The notes: a model not told the origin generated them from the letters alone. A stretch of DNA of 58,940 nucleotides from Prorocentrum cordatum (GCA_963575745.1 CAUYUJ010001418.1:42501-101440); one strand, 5' to 3'; positions 28,230 to 38,876 are shown, numbered from the stretch's first letter. Program-made: numbers and translations.

Positions 28230-28759
28230 TCTCCTCCTCTCCTCCTTCCTCCTCCTTCCTCATCCTTCCTCCTCCTCCTCTCTCCTCCTTATTCTTGGGG
28301 CCGTCCCCCCTCCTCCCCCCTTCCTCCCTCCCGTCTCCTCCTCCTCCCTCCTCCTCCTCCTCCGCCTCCTCCTCCTCGCGGTTTTTCCTCACAATTGGCG
28401 CGAACCCGCCGAGCCCCCATGAGATCCGACGCCGCGAAAGCATGCAACGTTGCGGCAAGTCACGGCCAGAAAAAAGAAAAACCCGAACCCATTTCTCCTC
28501 CCTATACTGCTGGCAGTTTCAAAGCAGGGTCGAATCCGTGATAAATTATCATCCTCCTCCCCTCCCTCTCCTCCTCCTCCCCCCCCCTCCTCCTCCTACT
28601 CCACCGCCCCAATCTCGTCCCCGTATGCCTGCTTTTCCCCCAACCTCCTCCTCACTTCCCTCCCCCCCTTCCTCCTCCTTTTCCTCCTCCCCTCCGCCTC
28701 CTCCTCCTCCTCCTCCTCCTCCTCCTCCTCCTCCTCCTACCCCTCCCCCTCCCCCTCCA
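28230..28759. repeat. (TCC)n tracts upstream of LINE copy 1
   Basis: TCC-rich at 28230-28380 and 28555-28759. The 175 bp between (28381-28554) are unique (GGCGCGAACCCGCCGAGCC ...). The second tract runs straight into the LINE spliced leader. Confidence 0.9.
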
Positions 28760-28781
28760 TCCGTAGCCATTTTGGCTCAAG
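28760..28781 (+). promoter_or_regulatory. Dinoflagellate spliced leader at the LINE 5' end
   Basis: T + CCGTAGCCATTTT + GGCTCAAG, all 22 nt of the conserved leader, then GTTTTGGTTCCCCCTGGGAA. In expressed genes this sequence is added by trans-splicing and is not expected in genomic DNA except in the SL RNA gene or a retroposed cDNA. No SL RNA gene donor (GT after the leader with an Sm site) follows convincingly here; the shared LINE 5' UTR follows. Confidence 0.9.
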
Positions 28782-28954
28782 GTTTTGGTTCCCCCTGGGA
28801 ACTAAGTGGATACCGCTAGTCCGCGGCCAGCTTTCAACTTTCGCCTGGTTCGCCCCAGGATGAGCGGTGCGTGGTCCGCCCCACGCATCGCAGCTTTCAC
28901 AACGACTAGGCTGTGCGCTGGTCGGTGGTCAGTCCATAGTGCCACTCCCTCGGC

Positions 28955-30187
28955 ATGGCGTGGGGCAAGGCAAAAGGCGGAGGCAAGGGCTTGTCGCACA
29001 GCGATGTCTGGCCTCATCTGGTGCCTGGTCCTCTGTTCTGCAAGGGCGGCGGCGGTGTGCAGGATCATACAGGCAACCAGCTGCCAGGTAAGAAGTGGAA
29101 GTGCCAGGCTTGTGGTTGCTCCAAGAATGCCGCTAGGTTCTATTATTGCAAACACTGTGGAACCTATAAGCAAGTCCCAACTTCGGCATGGTCTGGTGAT
29201 GCAGCGCGTCAGTTGTTCGGTTACGGGCAGCTCAACGGTGGCGCTGCGTGGGGCAAGGGTCCAGGCGGTGGCGAAGCAGGGCAGCAACAGAAAGGTGCTG
29301 GAGGTGGCTACCCCAAGGGAGGCGGCCAGCAACCCGTTCCTGCTGGTGCTGCTGCTGCAAAGTTCACCGCCGCGGAGTACGAGACCATGGCAGGCTTCGC
29401 TGAACGTATGGGAGACGCTGCAGGCGCAGCAGCTCATCGTCGTGCAGCCAAGGCCCTCGCCGCGCCGAAGCAGGCAGAAGAAGCTATTCAAGTTCGTCTC
29501 AATCGGGCTCACTGGAAAGTGCATGGGATCAACAAGCGTCTGGAGTCGGCAGTTGAGAAGTACGAACAGTACGAAGCTCAGCTCAACAACCAGAAGACGA
29601 TGGTGCTGGAGCTGCGCGCGGAGCTCACCAATGCAGAAGGCGAGCATTCGACTCTCTTGCAGGATTTGGTTGAGTCTCAAGAGGCAGCTAATCAGCCACC
29701 CACGGCCACGGTCAAGCTTGCGTTGGAGGACATCATGGATCAGGAGCGTCTCGCGAAGGTCTTTGACATCAGCGTGTCGGACCTGTTCAAGTGCGACGGT
29801 GTGGAGCTTGACGAGTCGGACAACATCGAGATCGAGTCACGTGTGCAACAGCTCAAGGCAGGGCCCACGGCGATGGCGGGCACCCTCTTCGCCGAGGCCA
29901 AGCAGAAGGTCGACGGCCTCAAGTCCGCCCACGCGCTGCACATCAAGAGGCTTGCGGCTAAGCGGCCTCGAGTGGTGGAGCAGGAAGCGGCCTTCGAGGA
30001 ACCTCCTGATGCAGGTGCACACGCTGAAGGAGATGAGGGCGCTGGAGCAGCTCCAGGTGGTGGTGGCGCAGCAGCGTCAGGCGCAGCGGGCGCTGCGGCA
30101 GCGGCTCCGTCCACGCCTTCTACGACAGGCACGGCTCGTGAGCGCGCTGACCGCATTGCCGCTGCCACTCACACAGTCAACGATTAG
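28955..30187 (+). CDS. LINE ORF1 protein with a RanBP2-like zinc finger
   Basis: 410 codons from an ATG in CGGCATGGCG. The Gly/Lys-rich N-terminus is followed by WKCQACG...N...YYCKHCG (Trp48, Cys50, Cys53, Asn58, Cys65, Cys68), the spacing of a RanBP2-type zinc finger. The middle (about residues 180-330) is alpha-helical with heptad-like Leu/Glu/Gln spacing, probably coiled coil; the C-terminus is Ala/Gly-rich. It likely binds the element RNA, as ORF1 proteins do. 93% or so similar by eye to the copy 2 ORF1. Confidence 0.75.
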   Translation: MAWGKAKGGGKGLSHSDVWPHLVPGPLFCKGGGGVQDHTGNQLPGKKWKCQACGCSKNAARFYYCKHCGTYKQVPTSAWSGDAARQLFGYGQLNGGAAWGKGPGGGEAGQQQKGAGGGYPKGGGQQPVPAGAAAAKFTAAEYETMAGFAERMGDAAGAAAHRRAAKALAAPKQAEEAIQVRLNRAHWKVHGINKRLESAVEKYEQYEAQLNNQKTMVLELRAELTNAEGEHSTLLQDLVESQEAANQPPTATVKLALEDIMDQERLAKVFDISVSDLFKCDGVELDESDNIEIESRVQQLKAGPTAMAGTLFAEAKQKVDGLKSAHALHIKRLAAKRPRVVEQEAAFEEPPDAGAHAEGDEGAGAAPGGGGAAASGAAGAAAAAPSTPSTTGTARERADRIAAATHTVND

Positions 30188-30193
30188 CTACCC

Positions 30194-33100
30194 CCTGGAG
30201 GCTAGCCCTGATGCTCGTCGCCTCCTCGGGTCGTCGTTTGATTGGGGTCCGCAGGTCCTTCGCTCGGAAGGCTGCCTCCAGGGGGGGGGGTTGGAGCAGG
30301 TTTTTTACCTCTGCACACGGAGCTCCGCTCAGTAGCGCAAGATGCCCTCATCCGCAAGAGGGGTATGTTTCGACGCAAGGCTGATCGGACCCCTGTCTCT
30401 GCCCCTGTGTCTTTGCTGGACTTCGCGAGGCCAAGGGTTTTGTATCCTGTTCACTCCCTTGGTAAGTCTGCGCGCAAGGATGCCACGGACGGGGCTGTCC
30501 CGCACGCGGCCACTTCTGTTTGTCCCCCCATGAAGGGGGGATCTCGTCCCCGCGTTGAGCTCGTCGCTCTCGGAGATTTTAAGCCAGGACGCTCCAAGGG
30601 CAAATTCGAACCCTTGGATTCTCAGAGGGCTCAGCACCCCTCTGACTGTTTCAATTCGACAGCGCATTCGGTCAGCAATGTCAGCCTGCCTGTGCCTGCT
30701 CCTCTCGTCGGCAGCGAGCAGCCATCGGCCTCTAACTCTGACAGTATGGTGCCACTCACGATTCAGACCATTAACGCCAACTCGTGGGGCACGTTGAAGG
30801 GTTTGCTCGGAGATTGTTATGCCCACATTGTGCTCGGTCAGGAGCACCGTCTGATTTCCAAGGAGGACATCGAGCAGGCCAGTGCTTGGTGCATAAGGCA
30901 TGGATGGAAGTCGGTTTGGGCCCCTGCTATCCCCACCCAAGCACGGGACACGAGTGGAGGTGTTGCCATTTTCGTGCGCTCTTGGATGGGGCTTCTGGAA
31001 GTCGAGGGCGCCATCACGACGCCTGGGCGATGCATCGCGTGCTCTGCGCACCTCCCTGGGGCTCCCCCCATCCTGGTTGCCTCTGCCTACCTTCACCACT
31101 CAGAAGGCCTCAGCGATGATAATCTGTCTCTGCTCGCGAGGCTCGGTGAGCAAATTTCGGCTGTTGGCCAGCCGTGGGTGATCGGCGCCGACTTGAATCT
31201 GGAGCCTGCTGAGCTCGAGTCTTCCAGTTTTGTGTCTGAGTTGAGGGCTTCCCTCATCTTCCCCATTGTCGCGACGCACTATCCTGTGGGCCCTCCCACG
31301 ACGTTCGACTACTTCGTTTGTTCGGGCGGTCTGGCGAAGGGTCTCAAGTCGGTCGACACGAGATTGGGTACGGAGCTCTCCCCCAACAGGCCCTTCCAGT
31401 TGGCGTTCCACCCCCAGCTGGCTGTGCTTCACGCTCTCTCGTTCAGGAAGCCTCCCCCCCTGCCGTGTCAGGTGGTGTTTGGCCCTGCCCCCAGAGAAAG
31501 TTGTTGGGCTGGGGAACTTGCGCTGGCGTCCGAGGCTGAACGTTGTCTTCAGAATGGAGACGGTCAGGGGGCCAAACGTCTTCTGGGCCCTCGTTACAGG
31601 AAGTGGGCCGACCACGCTGAACGTGACCTCATTCCTCTGGTGGGTGTTGCCCCCCCCCCAAGCTTGGCTCCAGGGGCCTGGGTCCTCAACTTGTGTGGAA
31701 ACCTATATTGGGCCAGGATGGTAAGGTGCGCTACCCTGGTCATCGCGCGATCCGTTGGCTCGGGCAACAGCTTCGCGCCTTCATGCACGCTCGGCGCGGA
31801 GGCGCTGCTGCCGCTGCTGCCAGGCTCAGTTGCGTGTTGGTGGAGCCCCCGCCCAGCATCACGGCCGCGGTGGAAGACTACGAGCCGCTGTTCAAGCGAG
31901 CGGCTCAGGAGGTCTCCGCCCTTGGCTCCGGTGGGGATGTGGAGTCGCTCGCTGATCTGTACACTCAGGTTCACGAGGCCGTCAAGGACGCCAGCTCCAA
32001 GAACGCCGCCAGGAGTCGATCAGACTGGGCTGATTTCCTGCATGTTGGCATCAATCAAGGGGCTAGAAGGGCGCATCAGTGCATTAATGATCCTGTTCCG
32101 TGGGTCCCTTCTTCGACTCTCTCTGCTGCTGGGTGCGTCGTCAGCGATCCTCTCTCCCTGCTCAAGGCGGAGGGAGAAAGGTTCAGCAGCATATGGGGTG
32201 AGGGTCGAGGGGCCGAGTTTGACGGTCAGGTCGTTGAGCCTCTTTCCCGACCCACGGCCAGCGAAATCCGCGCGATCTCTAAGTCCTACAAAGATTCTTC
32301 GGCTGTGGCTGTGGACGGATTTCACTGCAAGCATTTCTCTTTGTTGCCTGATGCTGCTCTAGAGTGCCTCAGTGCCATTTTTTCTGTCATGGAAGCGCTA
32401 GGCTGCCTTCCCCCGCAGATCTCTGTCGTCACTCTGGCGCTTCTGCCGAAGCCAACTGGTGGATACAGGCCGATTGGGGTGTTCTGCTCCTGGTTCAGGG
32501 TTTGGGGCCGCTGTCGGCGGCCCTTTGCCTTGAACTGGGAGCAAGAACACCCCGAACGGTACTGGGCTGCTGGTAGGTTTCGCGGAGCTGCCGATGTGGT
32601 TTGGCGTCAAGCTGTCACCGCCGAGACGGGTCTTGCCATCGGGGAGTCCTCCTGTTCTGTTCTCTTCGATCTGCGTAAGTTATATGAGAACATCAGTCTG
32701 AAAGAGCTCGAGGCCCGTTGCAAGAAACATGGATTCCCTCTTGCGATTGCCCGTCTTTGCATTTATGCCTACAGGTGTGGGCGCTTTCTCGGTCTTGGAG
32801 GGTGGCTGGAAGGCCCCTACTTCTGCCTGAATGGGGTTATCGCTGGGTGCTCGATGGCCACCACGTCCATTCGGGTCTTTTGCCAGGGCGGATACGATTC
32901 TCTTCCTTCCATCCCCAGGCTCGACCCCGATGTGTATATCGACGACCAGGGTCTCTCGTGCACGGGCCAACATCGGACCGTGGTCAAATCGATCGTCGAA
33001 GGGGCCAAGGCGCTCCACGGCATTGTTGAGTCTTGTTTCGGTTGCTCCTTCGCCCTGGGCAAGACCGCTGTTGTCGCTTCCTCGAAGGCCCTTGGGGATG

Positions 33101-35241
33101 GAGTTTCTGTTGAGATTTCGCATTTAGGAGGTAATTTTACGTCGAGCGCTGTCAACTTAGGCGTTGACTGCGCGGCTGGCCGCGCGCTCAGGGTGGCGGG
33201 GCGCTCGGCGAAGTCCAAAATGCGCATCGCCAAGGCGGTGGGGGCGGCCAAGAGATTAAAGCGTCAGATTAAAGTCATCTCTCGGCCGCAGGTTCTTAGG
33301 GCGTTCTCCTCGGGGCCCCTCGCGGGGGCCTCGTATGGCGCGGAAATTACTGGCGCCAGCGACCTCGAGTTGCTTCGCCTCCGTCGTCAAATTTTCTCGG
33401 TGGTCCGACCTCGATCTCAGTTGAGATCCCTGACGACGGCGGCTTTGCTCGATAATGATCCGTGCTGGCGCACTGCCACCGCCCCCATCCTCCGTTGGTC
33501 CAAGGAGATCTGGCTGGCCCAGACTGGGGCCTACGCTTGGGGTTTGGGTTTTCCCTCGCTGCGTCGTGCGTGGGAAGCTGTGTTCTCCAACCCTGCCTGC
33601 TCCTGGAGAGCGGTCGCGGGCCCAGTGTCGGCCCTTCGGATGTCCCTGGTTCGGCTGGGCTGGCGCATGGACAACTTCATGACGGTGCGAGATGAGCGTG
33701 GCTTCTCTATTCCCCTCGGCATTATCTCGCCTGCCTTATTCAGGATTTTGCTCAAGGACGGTTATTTTAGGATGTTGGAACGTCTCTCCGCCGAAAAGAG
33801 GGGAGTGCTCCCCAGGATATGCTATGATGTGCTGCGCGAGGCCCTGGCCTCCAAGAAATACACGGCCCTACAGAAGGCCCACGTTAGAGCGTTCGCCACC
33901 GAAGCCTTTTTCACCAGAGATCGCGCTGTGAGCTTAGGCTACCTCGTGGACGGCAGTTGCCCGTTTTGCGGCACCTCGGACACGATCTTCCACAGGTTGT
34001 GGGAGTGCCCCCACGAGCCAGTGGCTGAGCTTAGATCCTCTCTAGTTGAAGCTAGTACTGTAGCCGAAGCCTTAGCAGCTAAGGACGACGAGGAAGCTGT
34101 GTTCGTTTTCATTTCTGGGGCTTTCCGCCACCCCGCCGATGGGCACCCCAGGCCCCTCACTGAGACGGGCAATGGCCCGTTTCTTGTGTGGCACCACCAA
34201 GATATCTCGTCGCCCTCGGGGGCTAAGCCTGGCATTGAAGTTTGGGGTAGCGTTTTCATCGACGGGTCTAGCAGCCGTCACTCTGTTCGGGAGCTCTCCA
34301 GGGCTGGCTGCAGTGTGGTGATGGTCGATGATCAAGGGTCGGCCGTCGCCGAGTTTCGGGCCCCAGCTTGGGCCCCATATCCTCAGACGCCTCAGTCGGC
34401 CGAGTTCAGCTGCTGGACTTGGGCCAATGTGCTCGCGTCGGCCTGCATAGATGTGTTCTCTGATTGCAGCAATGTGGTCAATCTAGCCTGTAGGCCCAAG
34501 GCCGAGCAGCTGTGTGGGAAGAGGGCTTACGCTGGGGCTTTCCTCCAACTCTATGCCCAAGGTATCTCGCCTTCCACGTGCACAAAAGTCGCAGCTCACA
34601 AGGAGCTGGATGAGGCGGGTATCGACGCTGCTGAGCGCTGGAGGCGCCTCGGCAACCATCATGCGGACGCGGCAGCCAAGCACGCAGTGCATCTTCATCC
34701 TTCGTGTCCAGACAAGCTAGCGGCTGCTGATAAGCTTGTCACGCAGGCACGCCAGACTATCAGGCTGGCGGCCCATGTTTTGCATGTGTGGCCTGCCTTG
34801 GACCTCTCCGAGGTAGGACGAAGTCCTGCCCCGCATGCCGCTGCCGCTGCGACCGCAGGGCATCGCTGGGAAATGTGGTCTGGAGTGTGGCGCTGTGCTG
34901 TTTGCCTTAGAGGCAAGCGATCGCAGAGCAGGCCCTTGCCAGGTGTCTGTTCTCAGGTTTCTCGGTTTCACGCGTCCAGTCAGGACGCCCTCGAGCACCG
35001 TACGATTGCGTTCGACTGCTCTGATGGCTCGGTTTTGTTTATTTGTACTAGGTGCAAGGCTCATTCCAGTGGAGCCTCTGTCCGCGGGTTAGCCGCCAAG
35101 TGCCAGCCGCCTCCGTCGCGCGCAGCGAGGTACGGCTGGGAAGCCCTGTGCAAAGGCAAACACCCGCATTACAGGCAACAGAAAGCGGGTGTTACGGTTG
35201 ATGTAGGCAATATTATGCAGTGCTTCAACACGTATGCCTAA
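30194..35241 (+). pseudogene. LINE ORF2: endonuclease, reverse transcriptase, RNase H (two homopolymer frameshifts)
   Basis: No clear ATG: the ORF2 frame opens at the ORF1 stop. The frame breaks at a G10 run (30281-30290; copy 2 has G8) and at a C10 run (31650-31659; copy 2 has 8 nt there). APE endonuclease (30740-31330): INANSWG, GQEH, GGVAIF, WVIGADLNLEP and TTFDYFV. RT (32270-33170): LLPKPTGGYRPIGVF, VLFDLRKLYENIS, NGVIAGCSMAT and VYIDDQGLS with the catalytic IDD. Zinc knuckle-like CPFCG...H....C near 33960. RNase H (34240-34690): VFIDGSSS, DVFSDCSNVV, RLGNHHADAAAKH. The Cys-rich tail has WRCAVC and FICTRC. Apart from the two runs the frame is clean. Confidence 0.8.
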
Positions 35242-35341
35242 TTTTATTCACAGGCCTGCTGCACCGCCTCGTTGCAGCAGGTGTCAGTTCCTTTTAAAGG
35301 ACTCAGAGGAGGGCGTGGAGCCCCCCCCCCAAAAAAAAAAA

Positions 35342-35505
35342 TCTCCCTCCCCCTCCCCTCCTCCTCCTCCTCCTCCGCCTCCTCCTCCTCCTCCTCCCTC
35401 CTCCTCCTCCTCCTCCTCCTCCCTCCCCCTCCTCCCCCTCCTTCTCCTCCTCCCCCTCCTCCTCCTCCTCCTCCTCCTCCTCCCCCTCCTCCTCCTCCTC
35501 CTCCT
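35342..35505. repeat. (TCC)n tract at the LINE 3' end
   Basis: Follows the A-run of LINE copy 1 directly, in the same strand sense as the upstream tract. Confidence 0.9.
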
Positions 35506-35668
35506 GAGGCCCTGCGACGCCAGGACCTCCAGGCCTTTTTGTCGCCCCCCCCCTCGTGGCGTCCCGCGGGCGCCAGCATCATCGGACCCGCCGCAGCGTG
35601 GGGTTCCGGCGCCGGCCTCCGCAACGTCGCGAGCCTCTGGAAGTCCATGGCCGCCTTGGAACCGGCCT
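35505..35668 (+). CDS. Exon-like segment, product unknown
   Basis: The plus-strand frame EALRRQDLQAFLS ... IIGPAAAWGSGAGLRNVASL + WKSMAALEPA is protein-like and bounded by (TCC)n on both sides. No partner exon or motif. The opposite strand is also open. Confidence 0.3.
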
Positions 35669-35844
35669 CCTCCTTTACCTCCTCCCCCTCCTTTTCCTCC
35701 TCCCTCCTCTTCCTCCTCCTTTTCCTCTTCCCCCCTCCTTTTCTTTCCTCCTGGCATCCTCCTCCTTCCTCCTTTCACTCTTCCTCCTCCTCTTCCTCCT
35801 CCTGGCATCCCCCTCCCCCCTCCTGTTCCTCCTCCCCCTCCTCC
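35669..35844. repeat. (TCC)n tract upstream of a spliced-leader-like sequence
   Basis: TCC/TTCC-rich with slips, ending CTCCTCCTCC|TCCGTAGCC. Confidence 0.85.
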
Positions 35845-36123
35845 TCCGTAGCCGTTTTTTGCTCAGTCGGAGATGAAGTTCACGGTGAACCACGTGGATG
35901 CCGCTTTTCCGCGGCAGTTCTGGGCCTCGCTCGCGCTTCCTGGTTCGACATCCGCTCGCGTTTCCTGGTGCGACCCAGGCTAGCGCCTGCACCTGTTCAC
36001 TCGGGGAAGCAGCCAGTTGTTCTCCAGAGGTCTGACGGGGCGGCATGGCAAGGCTTGGGACACTTGCGAGTATGACAAGTGGAGCTACAACTGGCGTATC
36101 ACCGACAATGACTGCAAGCGCGT
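35845..36123 (+). pseudogene. Spliced-leader-tagged processed gene fragment, one in-frame stop
   Basis: TCCGTAGCCGTTTTTTGCTC + AG (35845-35866) is a degenerate spliced leader abutting a (TCC)n tract. Seven bases later an ATG (35873) opens MKFTVNHVDAAFPRQFWASL..., stops at TAG (35981-35983), and the same frame continues LHLFTRGSSQLFSRGLTG, WDTCEYDKWSYNWRITDNDC to the ACCACCCCAACCC element. Leader directly before a start codon indicates a retroposed mRNA. Product not recognised. The TAG is decay or a sequencing error. Confidence 0.5.
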
Positions 36124-36302
36124 CCTGACTACTTACCAGACCACCCCAACCCAACCCGAAGACCCGAATTTCGGGTGGGGAGGGGGTAAAGCTCCCACCC
36201 GTGTTTTGCCCATGTTCCCCGATCCCCCCCGCCCACACTGGAAACGAAGGGTAAATCGAGGCATTCGGGTTGGGTTGGGGTGGATTGGTGGGTGGTGACG
36301 TC
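36124..36302. mobile_element. TIR element with ACCACCCCAACCC ends, copy 2
   Basis: TTACCAGACCACCCCAACCC ... GGTTGGGTTGGGGTGGATTG + GTGG, then GTGACGTCCACTGCCATGCC. That last word is repeated at 36589, showing a second insertion or duplication. Confidence 0.75.
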
Positions 36303-36604
36303 CACTGCCATGCCCCAGTTTGGGACGCCCGAATTGGTACTGAAACAATAGGCACAATTCCCAACAACAACCGTTGCCCCAAACCAATAGCGGCCGCTGT
36401 TGGGCAGGCGGCCGTCTGTCTGAAGTGGACACAGGCCGCGGCGGCGCGGACAGCGAGTCCTGTCCAAAATGAACAGGAACTGCTGTTGGGCATTGTACCC
36501 ATTCTTTCCGTACAGATCTCGTTCGTGCGGACACGGGGAATGAAGGGTAAATTGAGGCCTTCGGGTGGGGTTGGGGTGGTTTGGTGTGTGGTGACGTCCA
36601 CTGC
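36303..36604. repeat. Second, overlapping ACCACCCCAACCC-family insertion
   Basis: Ends with GGGTAAATTGAGGCCTTCGG + GTGGGGTTGGGGTGGTTTGG and the duplicated TGACGTCCACTGCCATGCCC. The inner part (36310-36530) contains short inverted words (CCAACAACAACC / GGTTGT-type) but no gene. Confidence 0.55.
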
Positions 36605-36728
36605 CATGCCCCGGTGGACCAGTGGCAGCGGGACGCCACCAAGTCAAGGCTGCCTCCTCACGGGGCGCCGTGGGCGGATCACGGCCGGCACGCTGCCTGG
36701 CTGCTCGAAGATGGCCTGAGCCCGCCGC
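36605..36728 (+). CDS. Exon-like continuation of the processed gene
   Basis: PVDQWQRDATKSRLPP and HGAPWADHGRHAAWLLEDGL read in one plus-strand frame between two TIR elements. The join to 36123 is possible (DNDCK|WQRDATK) but unproven. Confidence 0.35.
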
Positions 36729-36818
36729 GGGGGATCTACGATACGTTACATCGAAGCAGACATGTGTTTGTCGGGCGTTTGCGAGCAGGCACTTTGCGAG
36801 TCGTGGAACGCGCTCGGT
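36729..36818. repeat. Right part of an AGCGCGCTCCA-type TIR element
   Basis: GGGATCTACGATACGTTACA, GTTTGCGAGCAGGCACTTTG + CGAGTCGTGGAACGCGCTCG matches 21550-21776. Confidence 0.7.
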
Positions 36819-37115
36819 GGGTGGATGGTGTGTCGCGCCGAAACGTGGTGGGCCAGAACCGGCGGAGCGGCACGCCAAGACGAAGTGCCTGATCGTATGT
36901 GCCCCGCCCACGCCCATGCAGCTCTGCGGCGAGCCTGCTCCGGCACAGACCCGAAGAACCTCACGCTCTGAGGGCTTCCTGGCCGCGCGCGGTTATCTCC
37001 TCCTTCTCGTGTTCTCTTCTCCTGGACACCGTGCCAAAATTAGCTCCCCTTGCGTCCCGGCGCTGCCCGCCCGCCACTCGGATACGAGACGCCGCCGACC
37101 TAAAGCTTCCCGCCC
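36819..37115. other. Spacer, possible 3' exon of the processed gene
   Basis: A plus frame (CRAETWWARTGG ... HAALRRACSGTDPKNLTL, stop near 36971) is protein-like but isolated. Confidence 0.25.
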
Positions 37116-37330
37116 ACGACCCCCCCGCGCAGAGGCACCGCCGACGCATCGATGCTGCGTTCGCCGATGCATCGACGGCGCACCCGCCGACGCACCGACG
37201 AGCACCGGCGTGGTGCGTTCGCCGGTGCGTCGGCGGTGCATCGGCGGCGTCGGCGGTGCGTCGGCGGCGCCGGCGTGGAGGAAATCGGGCTCCACACCGA
37301 TCTGCATCGCCGATACATCGGCGGTTCGGC
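37116..37330. repeat. Cluster of CCGACGCATCG / CGATGCATCGGCGG dyads
   Basis: CGCCGATGCATCG, CGCCGACGCACCG and CGGCGGTGCATCGGCGG alternate in both orientations over 200 bp, able to fold into many hairpins. A decayed foldback or satellite. Confidence 0.6.
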
Positions 37331-37436
37331 GCAATCCTCCGACCCCATCTCCCGCGGGGTCGTGTCGTTCCGCTCCCGGCGCTGGTTCCTGACACCTGAC
37401 CCCGCGGGAACCGTTCAACCTTGAACGGGCGGCTGT

Positions 37437-37666
37437 TTCTGACTACCAGACCACCCCAGCACAACCCGGAGACCCGAACTTCGTCCGAATTTCGGGTTGG
37501 GGGGGGAAGGGTTTCATATGTTTTTCCCCTGCTCCCCGACCCCCCCCCCACCGGAAATGGAGAGCAAATGATTTGCTCTCCATTTCCGGTGGGGGGCCCA
37601 ACGAAGGCCCCGATTTAATCGGGTCCTTCGGCTTGGGTTGGGGTGGTTTGGTAGGCGGTGAGTCTC
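37437..37666. mobile_element. TIR element with ACCACCCCAACCC ends, copy 3, with central perfect palindrome
   Basis: GACTACCAGACCACCCCAGC ... GGTTGGGGTGGTTTGGTAGG + CGGTGAGTC. At 37544-37596 two perfect 26-bp arms (CACCGGAAATGGAGAGCAAA ...) flank one G, so the inner right half of the element appears inverted against itself. Confidence 0.75.
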
Positions 37667-37959
37667 CGAAGCATCAGATGGTTCAACATCGACCGACCCT
37701 GGGTCGCCGGCGGCGCTCAACGTTGAACACCAGCGGCGGGGTCGCGGCCGGTCGACACGACGCGAACCTGCCGCACTCGGGCCCCATCCGGGGAGCCCAC
37801 GGCCCTCCGCATGGCCTCCGAGCCCAGGCAGCCGCCGCCGTCTGCTTTTGGACCCCACGTGAGAGTGAGACGGAGCCAAGACGAGGACATGATCGGGTGA
37901 GGATAAATCGGGAATCTCTGAGATATGGCTGCTCTTGAGTTCTGTGATTCCCATCGCAC
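37667..37959. other. Spacer, no gene supported
   Basis: GTTCAACATCGACC/ACGTTGAACACC form a small dyad at 37681-37730; otherwise unique. Confidence 0.3.
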
Positions 37960-38165
37960 TTCAGGACCACCCCAGAAATAATTCTGGAGCACCCAGAAAA
38001 GGTGTCGAAAAAGTGTCTGCCCGACACGCGAGCGAAAAGTCGGATGAGTATAGCCTCCACGGGCCCGACACGTGAAATCCCTCCAGTTTGGGTACTCTCC
38101 TGGTGCTCGGAACTTCCTGCTGGTGTTCCAGGCTAGAGCAGGTCGGGACATAATAACTCGGGCAC
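37960..38165. repeat. Dispersed repeat of about 190 bp, copy 2
   Basis: Shares GGAGCACCCAGAAA, GACACGCGAGCGAAAAGTCG, GGGCCCGACACGTGAAATCC and CCTGGTGCTCGG with 19998-20195. Confidence 0.65.
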
Positions 38166-38169
38166 CGCT

Positions 38170-38640
38170 GGGTGTGTTATGTGCTGTGTGTGCTGTGTGT
38201 GCTGTGTGTGTTGTGTGTTGTGTGTTGTGTGTTGTTGTGTGTTGTGTGTTGTACGTTGTGTGTGGGCTGTGTGTTGTGTGTGTGTGTTATGTAGGTTGTG
38301 TGTGTTGTGTGTTGTGTGGTGTGTCATGTGTGTTGTGTGTTGTGTGTTATGTGTTGTGTGTTGTGTGTGTTGTGTGACGTGGGTTGTGTGTGTTGTGTGA
38401 TGTGTGCTGTGTGTGGTGTGTGATGTGTGTGTTGTGTGTTATGTCTGGTGTGTGTTGTGTCTGGTGTGGGTTGTGTGTGTTGTGTCTTGTGTGTTGTGTG
38501 TTGTGTGTTGTGGGCTGTGTGTTGTGGGTTGTGTGTTGTGTGTGTGCTGTGTGTTGTGTGTTGTGTGTTGTGTGTTGTGCCTTATGTGTTGTGTGTGTTG
38601 TGTGGTGTGGGTTGTGTTGTGTGGCGTGTGCTGTGCGCTC
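38170..38640. repeat. (TGTGTTG)n / (TGTGTGCTG)n microsatellite
   Basis: About 470 bp of TGTGTTGTGTGT variants. Confidence 0.95.
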
Positions 38641-38830
38641 TGTGCGAGGAGACCTCGGGCGCCGCGGCCTTCCCCGGAGCGCCCCAGAAGGCTCGGAGGG
38701 CGCTCCGCGGGCTGCTCGGCTCGCGGAGGCCTCCGCGTGCCCGTCCGGCTCCGGGAGGCGCAACGCGCCGCGGCCCCTCGCCTGCCCCCCGGGAGAAGCC
38801 CCAGCTGCGGCACCCATACCGCTGCTCTCT
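38641..38830 (+). other. Exon-like GC-rich segment, unassigned
   Basis: One plus frame reads ETSGAAAFPGAPQKARRAL + RGLLGSRRPPR. All three plus frames are open, so coding status is uncertain. Confidence 0.25.
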
Positions 38831-38876
38831 TACGTCGGGCATGTCCTCCTACAGGGGAAGCGTGGCAGAAACAACA
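38831..38876. repeat. Single end of a GTCGGGC-type TIR element
   Basis: TTACGTCGGGCATGTCCTCC + TACAGGGGAAGCGTGGCAGAAA, running into (CAA)n. Confidence 0.6.

Larger units (their letters stand above)
28760..35335 (+). mobile_element. LINE (APE-type non-LTR retrotransposon), copy 1, spliced-leader-tagged
   Basis: Full-length by its features: spliced leader at position 1, 5' UTR, ORF1 with a zinc finger, ORF2 with endonuclease, RT, RNase H and Cys-rich tail, a short 3' UTR and an A-run at 35331-35341. It is flanked by (TCC)n on both sides in the same orientation. Copy 2 (46999-53653, minus) has the same limits. Confidence 0.9.

Noticed and set aside
28760-28781. SL RNA gene
   Set aside because: The leader is followed by the LINE 5' UTR shared with copy 2, not by a GT donor, Sm site and short RNA body.
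28806-30335. 509-codon frame over LINE ORF1
   Set aside because: Alternative frame of ORF1; Arg/Ser-rich, without the zinc finger. Copy 2 has the same shadow.
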